A stretch of DNA of 64,000 nucleotides. Origin: M1-B18 sp048264125. GTDB taxonomy: Bacteria; Bacillota; Clostridia; Peptostreptococcales; Natronincolaceae. Both the position numbers and the translations under genes were made by a program. This document shows positions 51,769 to 59,873 of this stretch, piece after piece; within the stretch, counting starts at the first letter, position 1; each line of letters opens with the position of its first letter. Below the pieces are notes generated by a model. That model saw only the letters and a program-made list of their open reading frames with translations, was not told the DNA's origin and did no database searches. The stretch lies in NCBI GenBank assembly GCA_048264125.1, contig JBLXDM010000001.1:310001-374000 (forward strand). Direction: 5' to 3'.

Positions 51769-51811
51769 ATTGTATAAGAAAGTCCTATCGTAGCGGAGCC
51801 ACTTTGTTCTC
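51769..51811 (+). repeat. Dispersed repeat, internally deleted copy
   Basis: The left end TTGTATAAGAAAGTCCTAT of the 17907 repeat is joined directly to its right end GCGGAGCCACTTTGTTC, with the ~115-base interior gone. It shows that both ends belong to one element. Confidence 0.65.
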
Positions 51812-51933
51812 TAAGAAATTATGCTTATGTTCAGCTTCAACTTTGTTAAATTACAGAAAAAGAAGGAAAATGCAAATATTAGTAGAAAAAATATATAATA
51901 TGGAACCTAATATTTGATAAAGGTGGATTAACT

Positions 51934-52272
51934 ATGGGAAAGAGGGTACTTATTGTAAACGATTCACGATTTGAAGGCTTAGTCTTAAAGGACAGCATTA
52001 CAAGATTAGGCCATGATGTGAAGCTGGCAGACGAATTTGATGCAGTAAGAATAATCGAGGTATTTAAACCGGATTTTCTTGTCGTTAATCTTATTATGAA
52101 GGAAACACGAGGAGATATATTTATTGCCAATATCAAATGGCGATATCCCAATATTCGATGTATCCTTACCTCCTGCAATGACATCAGCATAAAGGATTTT
52201 GACAGCAGCTTGATTTCCTCAGTGCTGAAAACACCGATAGGCTTGAAGGAATTGGAAGGCGCTCTTTTATAA
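51934..52272 (+). CDS. Stand-alone pseudo-receiver (CheY-like) protein
   Basis: 112 residues with the alpha/beta fold of response-regulator receivers (VLIVNDSRFEGLVLKDSI at the start, VLKTPIGLKELE at the end). The phospho-acceptor Asp is Asn52 (FLVVNLIMKETRG), and the acidic pair is reduced to N9-D10; Lys94 of KTP survives. It cannot be phosphorylated in the normal way and has no output domain, so it may act by protein binding. Own SD and start; neighbours unrelated. Confidence 0.75.
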   Translation: MGKRVLIVNDSRFEGLVLKDSITRLGHDVKLADEFDAVRIIEVFKPDFLVVNLIMKETRGDIFIANIKWRYPNIRCILTSCNDISIKDFDSSLISSVLKTPIGLKELEGALL

Positions 52273-52353
52273 AAATAATGACATCCCCTCATAAAAAATT
52301 CCTAAAGGGTCAAAATAAAGCTGATAGCAAAAACATCATTTAGGAGGGTTCAT

Positions 52354-52782
52354 ATGAAGGTTAGAGATGTCATGACAACACAAATTTCTATGGCTGATTC
52401 CAATACTCCCATCAGTCAGGTGGCAAAGCAGATGAAGGATTTAAATGTTGGCTCAATACCCATCACCGATGATCAGAAAAAGCCGGTAGGTATTGTAACC
52501 GACAGAGATATTGTAGTTCGTGGTGTTGTGGAAGGGATCAACAGTAATGACACTATAGGAAGAGTAATGTCCAGCAAGGTTATTTCTGTATCACCCGATA
52601 CGGATATCCATGAGGCTGCAAATATAATGGGAGAAAATCAAATAAGAAGACTGCCGGTTGTAGAAAATGGCAAGCTGGTAGGAATTGTTGCAATTGGTGA
52701 TTTAGCAGTTCGGAACATATATGAGGATGAAGCTGGTCATGCACTGGGGGAAATATCTACTCCCAGCAGACCAATAATGTAA
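52354..52782 (+). CDS. CBS-domain pair protein
   Basis: 142 residues made of two CBS domains: MKVRDVMTTQISMADSNTPI to VGIVTDRDIVVRGV, and IGRVMSSKVISVSPDTDIHE to LVGIVAIGDLAVRN. Such stand-alone pairs bind adenosine nucleotides and serve as energy sensors, often in stress responses. AGGAGGG precedes ATG 52354; a terminator follows. Confidence 0.92.
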   Translation: MKVRDVMTTQISMADSNTPISQVAKQMKDLNVGSIPITDDQKKPVGIVTDRDIVVRGVVEGINSNDTIGRVMSSKVISVSPDTDIHEAANIMGENQIRRLPVVENGKLVGIVAIGDLAVRNIYEDEAGHALGEISTPSRPIM

Positions 52783-52783
52783 A

Positions 52784-52811
52784 AAAGCTCCTGCGAAAGC
52801 AGGACTTTTTT
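52784..52811 (+). terminator. Terminator of CBS gene
   Basis: AGCTCCTGC-GAAA-GCAGGACTT, a GNRA-type tetraloop hairpin followed by TTTT. Confidence 0.85.
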
Positions 52812-52991
52812 ATGTATATGAATACCATAGGCACGAATTTTTTAGTTCTTTCGACATAAAAATTTAATATTTCCTTTATACTTAAAGTCTGCATTTAAGG
52901 TAAAATACTATATAGGCAATAAATTTGATTAATAGCATTAAAAAAATCTAATATATATTAATAGAGTCAATAAGAATAGGGGGATTTACAT

Positions 52992-54668
52992 ATGTCAATG
53001 ACTTCTTTAACAAGTAAGATTGCAGCTTTAATAGAAGATAAAACCTATCACTACACGAAGGGAGTAAGCCTGGAGGAAATAAGTAAGGATTTTCAAGCAA
53101 AGGAAAATCAGCTGGTGGTGGCAGCCCTGGTGGATAATGAATTAAAGGAGCTCAATTACAGGCTGGATGAGGACTCCGAGGTAAAATTTGTAACTAATAT
53201 ATCCTCAATAGGGGCGAGGATTTATCAAAGAAGCCTGGTATTTGTCTTTATTAGAGCCTCCATGGAAATCTTTTCAGATTGCAGGGTAACTGTGGAGCAT
53301 TCCATCAGTAAGGGGCTTTACTGTGAGATTCACTATAAAAGGCCTGTAAATCAACAGGATGTGGAAAGAATTGAGGCCCGAATGCGGGAAATTATAGAAG
53401 AAAATGTACCATTTACAAAGAGCCGAATTCCAGTGGATGAGGCCAAGGATATTTTCAGAGAGTATGGACAGCTGGGCAAGGTTAAGCTTATGAAGTATAG
53501 AGAAAAGCCCTATATTAATATTTATCAGTGCGGCTGGCTGAAGAACTATTTCTACGGATATATGGTGCCCTCCACAGGCTATCTGAAAAACTTCAGGCTG
53601 CAATTCTATTCTCCGGGGGTTGTTATTCAGTTTCCAACCCTTGAATGTAGTGGGCAGCTGCCGAAATTTGAAGAGCATCCAAAGCTTTTCAAGGTATTCC
53701 GAGAGACTGAGAAATGGGGAGAAATCCTTCAAATTGATTATGTAGCAGCCCTGAACGATATCATAGTTTCCCGCAGAGAGGGAGAATTCATTAGAATTGC
53801 AGAGGCATTGCATGAAAAGAAGATAGCAGAGGTGGCGGATAAAATCACCGAAACTATAGATAATAAGCAGTTGATTTTAATAGCAGGACCTTCATCCTCA
53901 GGAAAAACCACATTTGCTCAAAGGTTGATGATTCAATTGAAGGTAAATGGATTGAATCCTGTATCCATATCGTTGGATGATTATTTTGTCGAAAGAGAGC
54001 ATACACCGAGGGACGAATCGGGAGAATACGATTTTGAAGCTCTTCATGCAATAGATGTCAATCAATTTAACAGTGACTTAAACAGGCTTTTGCTGGGGGA
54101 AGAGGTAAATATACCTACCTTTAACTTCCATACCGGCAGCAGAGAATACAAGGGTAAAAAGCTTCAGATAAAGCCCGGGCAGCCCCTTATATTAGAAGGG
54201 ATTCATGCCTTGAATGATGAGCTAACAAATACAATTCCAAGGGACAAAAAGGTAAAGATTTATATCAGTGCATTGACCCAGTTAAATATTGATGAGCATA
54301 ACAGGATACCGACCACCGACACTAGGTTAATTAGAAGGATAGTAAGAGACCATAAGTACCGTTCAAATGATGCGGAGAGAACATTATTCCTATGGAGCTC
54401 CGTACGTAGGGGTGAGGAAAGAAATATCTTCCCTTATCAGGAGGAGGCGGATATCATGTTTAACTCTGCACTAGTATATGAATTAAGTGTCTTAAAGAAA
54501 TACGCAGAGCCATTGTTAAGGCAGGTGGACAGCACCAGCGATTATTACTCAGAGGCTAAAAGATTATTAAAGTTTCTTAACTATTTTGTAGCCTTGGAAA
54601 AAGAAATTGAAATTCCAAGAACCTCTATACTGAGGGAGTTTATAGGCAATAGCAGCTTCCACGATTAG
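52992..54668 (+). CDS. Nucleoside kinase (uridine kinase-like) with ThrRS-related N-terminal region
   Basis: 558 residues. The N-terminal ~280 residues resemble the TGS and second-additional domains of threonyl-tRNA synthetase (KGVSLEEISKDFQAKENQLV, SSIGARIYQRSLVFV, VEHSISKGLYCEI). The C-terminal part is a phosphoribulokinase/uridine kinase P-loop domain: GPSSSGKTTFAQRL (about 298-311), SISLDDYFVEREHTPRDESG, LEGIHALNDEL and RLIRRIVRDHKYRSNDAERT. This fusion is common in Firmicutes and is annotated as a nucleoside kinase; its exact substrate is not fixed. Confidence 0.88.
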   Translation: MSMTSLTSKIAALIEDKTYHYTKGVSLEEISKDFQAKENQLVVAALVDNELKELNYRLDEDSEVKFVTNISSIGARIYQRSLVFVFIRASMEIFSDCRVTVEHSISKGLYCEIHYKRPVNQQDVERIEARMREIIEENVPFTKSRIPVDEAKDIFREYGQLGKVKLMKYREKPYINIYQCGWLKNYFYGYMVPSTGYLKNFRLQFYSPGVVIQFPTLECSGQLPKFEEHPKLFKVFRETEKWGEILQIDYVAALNDIIVSRREGEFIRIAEALHEKKIAEVADKITETIDNKQLILIAGPSSSGKTTFAQRLMIQLKVNGLNPVSISLDDYFVEREHTPRDESGEYDFEALHAIDVNQFNSDLNRLLLGEEVNIPTFNFHTGSREYKGKKLQIKPGQPLILEGIHALNDELTNTIPRDKKVKIYISALTQLNIDEHNRIPTTDTRLIRRIVRDHKYRSNDAERTLFLWSSVRRGEERNIFPYQEEADIMFNSALVYELSVLKKYAEPLLRQVDSTSDYYSEAKRLLKFLNYFVALEKEIEIPRTSILREFIGNSSFHD

Positions 54669-54732
54669 GATTGACTTTATGTGCTTTTTTCTATATCTTT
54701 AACTTGTAAACCTTGAAGGTGAGTGATGAGAT

Positions 54733-55647
54733 ATGGAAAAAATATTAAAGGATATTCTAGAAAAGAACAGAGGCTTAATTAATTCCGGAAATCTGCCATC
54801 ATATATACCAGAGCTGGCAAAGGCCGATAAGGGGGCCCTGGGCATATGTGTGGCAGAGCTATCGGGAAATCAATATTGTGTAGGAGATTATCAATATTCC
54901 TTTACGATACAAAGCATTTCAAAGGTAATAACATTGATAATGGCTCTTCAGGATAGCGGTATTGAGGAGGTATTCAGCAGGGTTGGGATGGAGCCCACCG
55001 GAGATGCCTTCAATTCCATGATGAAGCTGGAGATTGTCAGGCCCTCCAAGCCCTTCAACCCCATGATAAACGCAGGTGCAATAGCGGTAACCTCCATGAT
55101 TAAGGGGACTGGAGATCAGAGGTTTCATAGAATATTGGAGTTTTTTAGAAAAATAACCGGAAATCCCGATATTAAAATTAATGAAGCTGTCTACTTGTCG
55201 GAAAAAAGAACCGGTGACAGAAATCGGGCAATGGCATATTTTATGAGGGATGTCGGAATTGTCAACGGAGATGTTGAAGAGAGCCTAGATGTCTATTTTA
55301 AGCAGTGCTCACTTGAGGTAACCTGTCGAGATATTGCTCAAATAGGGCTGTTTCTGGCAAATGACGGAGTAGTGCCAGCAACCGGTGAAAGACTGGTGGC
55401 TGAGGAATTTACAAAGCTTGCCAAAACCTTTATGGTAACCTGCGGTATGTACAACGCCTCCGGTGAATTTGCAATCAATGTAGGTATACCATCAAAAAGC
55501 GGAGTAGGTGGCGGTATCCTTTCCGTGGTACCCGGTAAGCTGGGAATTGGGGTCGTAGGCCCGGCCTTGGATGAAAAAGGGAATAGCATAGCCGGAATTA
55601 AGGTGCTGGAGGATTTATCAAAGGCGTTAAAGCTGTCGATATTTTAA
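54733..55647 (+). CDS. glsA: Glutaminase A
   Basis: Hydrolyses glutamine to glutamate and ammonia in the cytoplasm. 304 residues, the usual length of serine-dependent beta-lactamase-like glutaminases. The S-x-x-K catalytic motif is S61-I-S-K64 (FTIQSISKVI); other marks are KPFNPMINAGAIAVTSMI, CGMYNASGEFAINVGIPSKS and GVGGGILSVVPGKLGIGV. ATG 54733 follows GGTGAGTGA. Single gene. Confidence 0.95.
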   Translation: MEKILKDILEKNRGLINSGNLPSYIPELAKADKGALGICVAELSGNQYCVGDYQYSFTIQSISKVITLIMALQDSGIEEVFSRVGMEPTGDAFNSMMKLEIVRPSKPFNPMINAGAIAVTSMIKGTGDQRFHRILEFFRKITGNPDIKINEAVYLSEKRTGDRNRAMAYFMRDVGIVNGDVEESLDVYFKQCSLEVTCRDIAQIGLFLANDGVVPATGERLVAEEFTKLAKTFMVTCGMYNASGEFAINVGIPSKSGVGGGILSVVPGKLGIGVVGPALDEKGNSIAGIKVLEDLSKALKLSIF

Positions 55648-55711
55648 TTAATAATCAATTGCAATAATCCCAATGATAACGATTACATATTACAAAATTT
55701 TAATATAATTT

Positions 55712-55740
55712 TTGACAAGCTTACTAAAAAACAATATAAT
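55712..55740 (+). promoter_or_regulatory. Perfect consensus sigma-A promoter
   Basis: TTGACA (55712-55717), 17 bases, TATAAT (55735-55740), then TTAGTTTAGAATTCAATTAA at the start region. It drives the HTH gene at 55783; a perfect consensus suggests strong expression limited by a repressor, possibly its own product. Confidence 0.8.
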
Positions 55741-55782
55741 TAGTTTAGAATTCAATTAACGAACATACAAAGGGGAAGGTAT

Positions 55783-56361
55783 ATGAAGGACATTCTTGTA
55801 TTGAGGGAATTAGAACAAATTAAGGCAATTTCACATCCCTATAGGGTTGAAATTTTTGAAAGCTTCGATGGAGAACAGCCACAGTCAGCCAAGCAGGTAG
55901 CTGATAAGCTAGGAGAGCCCCATGCAAAGGTAAACTATCATATTAAAAGTCTTCTAAAGGTTGGAATACTAGAGCTTGTGGATGAGAAGGTTAAGTCAGG
56001 TATCATTGAAAAATACTATTTGCCGGCTGCGAAGAATTTGGTTATTGATAAGAGCTTTATGCAAAATGTAGACGATGCAATGCTACAATCATTAAATCAA
56101 GCCTCTATTTCAATCTTCGAGAAGATAAGCGAAGACTTTTATAGGGCTGCAGAAAAGCCAATTGAGCATCTTAAGTATTTAAATCATTATAATGATTATT
56201 ATCTAACAAAGGATGAAATTAAGGATTTTATGGAAAAGCTGAAGGCCTTGACAAGTGAGTATTTGAAGGACAAGAAGGACAAGACCAGACCAGAGGTTAT
56301 TCCATATAATATTGCCCTGCTGGCGATACCGAAGGTAACACCTAAAAAGAGACGTGGGTAG
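55783..56361 (+). CDS. ArsR-like winged-helix transcriptional regulator
   Basis: 192 residues. The winged helix covers about 10-70: LEQIKAISHPYRVEIFESF, QSAKQVADKLGEPHAKVNYH as the recognition region, and LLKVGILELVDEKVKSGI as the wing. The C-terminal half is helical and Lys-rich (KDKKDKTRPEV; tail KKRRG), role unknown. No metal-binding Cys is visible, so it is not a typical metal sensor. Strong promoter and terminator make it a single unit. Confidence 0.85.
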   Translation: MKDILVLRELEQIKAISHPYRVEIFESFDGEQPQSAKQVADKLGEPHAKVNYHIKSLLKVGILELVDEKVKSGIIEKYYLPAAKNLVIDKSFMQNVDDAMLQSLNQASISIFEKISEDFYRAAEKPIEHLKYLNHYNDYYLTKDEIKDFMEKLKALTSEYLKDKKDKTRPEVIPYNIALLAIPKVTPKKRRG

Positions 56362-56400
56362 CTATGTAAAGCTAATCAGCCACCAATTAAGCTGGCGGAG

Positions 56401-56437
56401 ACTGTTGACAAACAAAAAAATGTCAGCAGTTTTTTTG
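56401..56437 (+). terminator. Terminator of HTH gene
   Basis: ACTGTTGACA (56401-56410) pairs with TGTCAGCAGT (56421-56430), followed by TTTTTTT. Confidence 0.8.
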
Positions 56438-56586
56438 TTTTATAGGAAAGTTCGTTTTATTTCCTATGAAATGGGGGGTTGTTAAGGGGCCCCTCCCTCT
56501 TATTAATATAAGGAGGGCACAGCGAAGCGTCCTAGGGAACGCATGGGTTCCCTGGAAAACTAACGTGGCAGAGCCACTTTTGTTCT
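56437..56586 (+). repeat. Dispersed non-coding repeat, copy B
   Basis: Shares ATGGGGGGTTGTTAAGGGG, then AGCGAAGCGTCCTAGGGAAC, GCATGGGTTCCCTGGAAAAC and AACGTGGCAGAGCCACTTT with copy A at 17907-18064. It begins right at the T-run of a terminator, as do the other two copies or nearly so. No gene lies between here and 56717. Confidence 0.7.
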
Positions 56587-56717
56587 TTTAGGCCTTTTGC
56601 TTGTTATTTCTTGAAAAAATACTAAATTTTGTAAATAATAAAGGAAATAGTGGCTATAGCTAGAATCAAAAATAGTGTGAAAAATAAATCCTTATTATAG
56701 GGATAAGGAGGATGAGA

Positions 56718-56924
56718 ATGACAATAGTCAAAAGAATCGTAATGGGAATTGGTGTTTTTATATTAGGTTATTTTTTGATCGTTGTAATATCCAGTAGAAT
56801 GGTGGACTTTCCAATTGATCTGTTAAATCATTATAGGATTATATATAGCATATTATTTTTAGGAGCTATTATCTCTGTGGCAGCTATGGCAATCGTTGAT
56901 GAGTTGAGGGCCTTAAGGAAATAG
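56718..56924 (+). CDS. Small two-helix membrane protein
   Basis: 68 residues with two membrane segments (about 7-25 and 39-58) and a basic end (DELRALRK). ATG 56718 lies six bases after AAGGAGG; ATG 56712 would abut it. First of four small genes with membrane or zinc-ribbon features. No family recognised. Confidence 0.6.
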   Translation: MTIVKRIVMGIGVFILGYFLIVVISSRMVDFPIDLLNHYRIIYSILFLGAIISVAAMAIVDELRALRK

Positions 56925-56965
56925 CAGGCCTCATATATAGACACAAAAGAATTGGAGGCCTATAG

Positions 56966-57184
56966 ATGGAATGTCCATATTGCCAAAAGAGCATGGAGAA
57001 GGGCTATTTGAATAGTCCTAGAGATAATTTGAAATGGATTGAGGAGGCGAGAAATAAGGGAGCCCTTATGAGTCATTTCCAAAAGGGGATTAAGCTGACT
57101 GATTGGTATGAAAGTCAGGTAGAGACCTATTATTGTAGAGAATGTCAGAAAATGATTATTGACGTAGCAGATAAAATTAAATAG
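56966..57184 (+). CDS. Small zinc-ribbon protein (DUF6487/PF20097-like)
   Basis: 72 residues. Two Cys pairs frame the protein: ECPYCQKSMEKGYL at the start and YYCRECQKMI at the end, the pattern of the small DUF6487-type zinc ribbons of Firmicutes. Conserved-looking WYESQVETYYC. ATG 56966 has GGAGG upstream. Function unknown; it sits 22 bases before another zinc-ribbon gene. Confidence 0.7.
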   Translation: MECPYCQKSMEKGYLNSPRDNLKWIEEARNKGALMSHFQKGIKLTDWYESQVETYYCRECQKMIIDVADKIK

Positions 57185-57206
57185 TAGAAATAGGGGTGAA
57201 GCTATT

Positions 57207-57569
57207 GTGAATTGTAAGTCCTGTGGTAAAGGAATTTATATTAATCATGGAAGCATGGAAGAAATTCTTTGTAAGGACTGCTATACTACTAAATACGGTG
57301 ATTCTAATAAAGATGGTCAGGTGAATTACGAGGCTCTAAGGGGATTGGGTAAGGCAATAGTTTTTCTAGGTATTTTATATATAATAGCTCAGATTAAAGC
57401 ATGGTTAATTGCATTAAACACAGGCGGTTTTGGTGAAGCAATACTAAATACTGTCATTGGGTTAGTTCTTATTGCTGTAGGCTATTTGATTCCTTGCCTT
57501 GTATCTATAGAAAGGGGTATTAGTGAAATAGTTAAGAAGCAAACCGATGGCGGGGAAAAGAGCGATTAA
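57207..57569 (+). CDS. Zinc-ribbon plus two-helix membrane protein, paralogue 1
   Basis: 120 residues from GTG 57207. The N-terminal CKSCGKGIYINHGSMEEI followed by LCKDC is a four-Cys zinc ribbon; two membrane segments follow (about 50-68 and 80-100), then VSIERGISEIVKK. It is a paralogue of the gene at 57934, which has the same order CARCGEETYVNYGTEEQV/LCNNC, helices and VSIAQNLSEINKK. A role in sensing or membrane tethering is conceivable; no described family is known to me. Confidence 0.65.
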   Translation: MNCKSCGKGIYINHGSMEEILCKDCYTTKYGDSNKDGQVNYEALRGLGKAIVFLGILYIIAQIKAWLIALNTGGFGEAILNTVIGLVLIAVGYLIPCLVSIERGISEIVKKQTDGGEKSD

Positions 57570-57605
57570 TGAAAAACAGAAGAGAAAATATACTGAAATT
57601 ATTAT

Positions 57606-57642
57606 AATGCCTGCATTGCAATGTCTATGCTGGCATTTTTGC
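57606..57642 (+). terminator. Terminator after zinc-ribbon gene
   Basis: AATGCCTGCAT (57606-57616) pairs, with one mismatch, to ATGCTGGCATT (57627-57637), followed by TTTGC. Confidence 0.65.
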
Positions 57643-57933
57643 TTTCTACGATATTTTTGCTATATTAAATAACAGCTCCAAAAGGCATGAAAAAATGCTA
57701 TAAAATGTAAAAAATAGAGGGAATGGATGTTCTTGATAGAATATATAGAATAGTGAATATAATCATATGGTAATACGTAAAAAGTGTATGGGAATGTGCA
57801 TTTAGGAACACAGAGTGGCATAAACCTATCCTATTATAAAGAAGGGTGTGCTGGAGGCTCTTCGAGAATGCGGATACCTGGGGATAGGTAAATTAAAGCG
57901 TTGACTTTAAAATAATATGTAGGAGGGAAAATA
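57643..57933 (+). other. Gene-free leader with long-range pairing, candidate structured RNA
   Basis: No gene. ACCTATCC (57824-57831) is complementary to GGATAGGT (57882-57889), enclosing about 50 bases with GGGTGTGCTGGAGGCTCTTC and AGAATGCGGATACCTGG. It lies 45 bases before the second zinc-ribbon gene. I could not match it to any riboswitch class I know. Confidence 0.3.
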
Positions 57934-58317
57934 ATGAAATGTGCAAGATGCGGAGAAGAAACCTACGTCAATTATGGTACAGAGGAGCAAGTCCTATGTA
58001 ATAATTGTAATGAGGTTAGTCCAAAGAGCAGTAGTCATGGGAGAGAATTCAATGAAGTAGCAATTATAAGCGTTGGAAGAATAATTACTATTTTCGGTTT
58101 TATGTACACAATTTTCCAGGCGGTGGATATTTTTAGTGCAGTAGCAGAAGGATATTTTAATGCGATTATGCTGGTAAGCTTAGTGGCTGGATTTTTGGTA
58201 ATTGCAGCCGGCTTACTTATTCCGGTCTTTGTTTCTATAGCCCAAAATTTAAGTGAAATAAATAAAAAGATAAGTGATTCAGAAAATCATTTGCTTGGGA
58301 CGTCAAAGGAAAAATAA
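57934..58317 (+). CDS. Zinc-ribbon plus two-helix membrane protein, paralogue 2
   Basis: 127 residues: zinc ribbon CARCGEETYVNYGTEEQV/LCNNC (3-29), two membrane helices (about 46-66 and 78-100), and the juxtamembrane VSIAQNLSEINKKISDSE. Paralogue of the gene at 57207. AGGAGGG precedes ATG 57934. It lies 11 bases before the Nudix gene, which may be its operon partner. Confidence 0.65.
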   Translation: MKCARCGEETYVNYGTEEQVLCNNCNEVSPKSSSHGREFNEVAIISVGRIITIFGFMYTIFQAVDIFSAVAEGYFNAIMLVSLVAGFLVIAAGLLIPVFVSIAQNLSEINKKISDSENHLLGTSKEK

Positions 58318-58328
58318 GGAGCGGAACT

Positions 58329-58751
58329 ATGAGGGTAGAATTTCATAATATTGGGGCTATAGAGGATAAAAGGCTGAAATTTGCAGTAATAGTGGCCCGG
58401 TATAACGGCAAGGAAGTATTTGTAAGGCATAAAGAACGGGAAACGTGGGAAATACCTGGGGGACATAGAGAAAATGGGGAAACCATTGAAGAAGCAGGCA
58501 AGAGGGAGCTGGAGGAGGAAACAGGGGCTAGGGACTATGCCCTCAAAGCAATATGTGAGTATTCCGTTATAAGAGACGGTATAACCAGCTATGGAAGACT
58601 ATTCGTGGCTGATATAAAGGAGCTAGGCAAACTACCAGACACAGAAATTGCAGAGGTTAGGCTTTTTGATACGATGCCGAAGGAGCTAACCTATCCTGCA
58701 ATACAGCCATTGTTGTATGAGAGGGCGTTAGGTTATATACCTTTGTATTAA
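58329..58751 (+). CDS. Nudix hydrolase
   Basis: 140-residue pyrophosphohydrolase. The Nudix box G-x5-E-x7-REUxEExGU is complete as GGHRENGETIEEAGKRELEE followed by ETG (about 44-66). The N-terminus and EVRLFDTMPKELTYPAIQP resemble the 8-oxo-dGTP/NTP-type group. AAGGAG precedes ATG 58329. Substrate not determined. Confidence 0.9.
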   Translation: MRVEFHNIGAIEDKRLKFAVIVARYNGKEVFVRHKERETWEIPGGHRENGETIEEAGKRELEEETGARDYALKAICEYSVIRDGITSYGRLFVADIKELGKLPDTEIAEVRLFDTMPKELTYPAIQPLLYERALGYIPLY

Positions 58752-58789
58752 GTAAGGAAAAAATTTTATAGTAAAATGGGAGATAGAAA

Positions 58790-59323
58790 ATGTTTAATAG
58801 GAGAATTGTTAACTTATTTTTACTGATATTACTCCTGATAACTATAGGCTTTCTCGCTTCACTAAAGAGAATTAATAAAGAATTTCCCGCCGTTAAGTAC
58901 AGACTTGGGGATGAGGAAACCTTTGAAAATATAACCATAAAAATTAACGGCGTATATCAAAGAAGATTATTTTTCTCAGACGTTTTTAAGGGCTCTATTT
59001 ATATAGAGGGCTATGAATTCACAGGAACTACATCTGCCTCTATAAACTCAGTCATTTTATCAGATATATATTTTGAAAAGGATGGCTCAGGCTGGTACAG
59101 ATATCTTAAAACCGACAATGGAGAACTCCAAAAGCTGATGATGGGCACAATCTACATGGATGATAACTTCTCAAGGGTTGCTCTGACAGTACACGACGAT
59201 AGTGTGGATAGTTCTGTCACAGGCTGGAGTATTGAAAATGGTCTAATTATAGCAGCTCCTGCCAAAACAAAGGAGGAAGCCGTGAAAATATCCAACCAGT
59301 TATTGAGGCTGGATTTTAGATAA
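58790..59323 (+). CDS. Membrane-anchored protein of unknown function
   Basis: 177 residues. One N-terminal membrane helix (about 7-24, LFLLILLLITIGFLAS) then an extracellular beta-rich domain (INGVYQRRLFFSDVFKGSIY, VILSDIYFEKDGSGWYRYL) ending LLRLDFR. No lipobox Cys. It recalls small exported proteins found near sugar or stress genes in Firmicutes, but I cannot name a family. GGGAG precedes the ATG. Confidence 0.65.
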   Translation: MFNRRIVNLFLLILLLITIGFLASLKRINKEFPAVKYRLGDEETFENITIKINGVYQRRLFFSDVFKGSIYIEGYEFTGTTSASINSVILSDIYFEKDGSGWYRYLKTDNGELQKLMMGTIYMDDNFSRVALTVHDDSVDSSVTGWSIENGLIIAAPAKTKEEAVKISNQLLRLDFR

Positions 59324-59325
59324 AT

Positions 59326-59448
59326 AGCCATACCTTTACAGAGCTTCCCGGTATAGAGAGACTTGCCATGAAAATAGCTGAAGGTAATGAAGGAATACAA
59401 ATCATAAGGCTTAAGGAGGAGCACCTAGAGGTAAGGGGTAAATATTAA
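59326..59448 (+). pseudogene. Short 5'-truncated coding remnant
   Basis: An open frame of 40 codons begins right after the preceding gene's stop in another frame and reads SHTFTELPGIERLAMKIAEG then NEGIQIIRLKEEHLEVRGKY, stopping at TAA 59446-59448. It has no start at its head; the internal ATG has no ribosome site. Likely the tail of a lost gene; family not recognised. Confidence 0.35.
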
Positions 59449-59461
59449 AGGGGAGATATAC

Positions 59462-59860
59462 ATGATAACGTATAAAATCTATAATAAGGCATTAGATTTA
59501 GAAATTGGAGAGGGCTTTTTTAAAGGATGGCCCAATCCTCCTAGCTTAGCTATGCACAAGCAAATATTAGAGGGAAGCTTTAAAGCAATAGTGGCAGTAG
59601 ATGGGGAGACGAGAAAGATAATAGGCTTCATCAATGCTATTAGCGACGGAGTACTATCAGCATATATTCCATTGCTGGAGGTGCTAAGTGAGTATCAAAA
59701 CCAAGGCATCGGCACTGAGCTGATTAAAAGGATGCTGGAGGAGCTAAAGGACTTTTATATGATTGATTTAATCTGTGATCAAGAGCTTCAGCCCTATTAT
59801 AAAAAGATGGGGATGATGAGGGCAAATGGGATGCTAATAAGGAATTTTGAGGTGCTATAA
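59462..59860 (+). CDS. GNAT family N-acetyltransferase (small)
   Basis: 132 residues. Motif A reads PLLEVLSEYQNQGIGTELIK with Q-x-x-G-x-G/A-type core QNQGIGT, then LICDQELQPYYKKMGM, as in small acetyltransferases of the YjgM/Eis-like groups. GGGGAG precedes ATG 59462; it lies 13 bases before the methyltransferase gene. Confidence 0.85.
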   Translation: MITYKIYNKALDLEIGEGFFKGWPNPPSLAMHKQILEGSFKAIVAVDGETRKIIGFINAISDGVLSAYIPLLEVLSEYQNQGIGTELIKRMLEELKDFYMIDLICDQELQPYYKKMGMMRANGMLIRNFEVL

Positions 59861-59873
59861 AAGGGGGATTTTA

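Noticed and set aside
57780..57930. Known riboswitch or T-box before the second zinc-ribbon gene
   Set aside because: I compared it by eye with T-box, c-di-GMP, THF, ZTP, ykkC, fluoride and manganese cores and found no fit.
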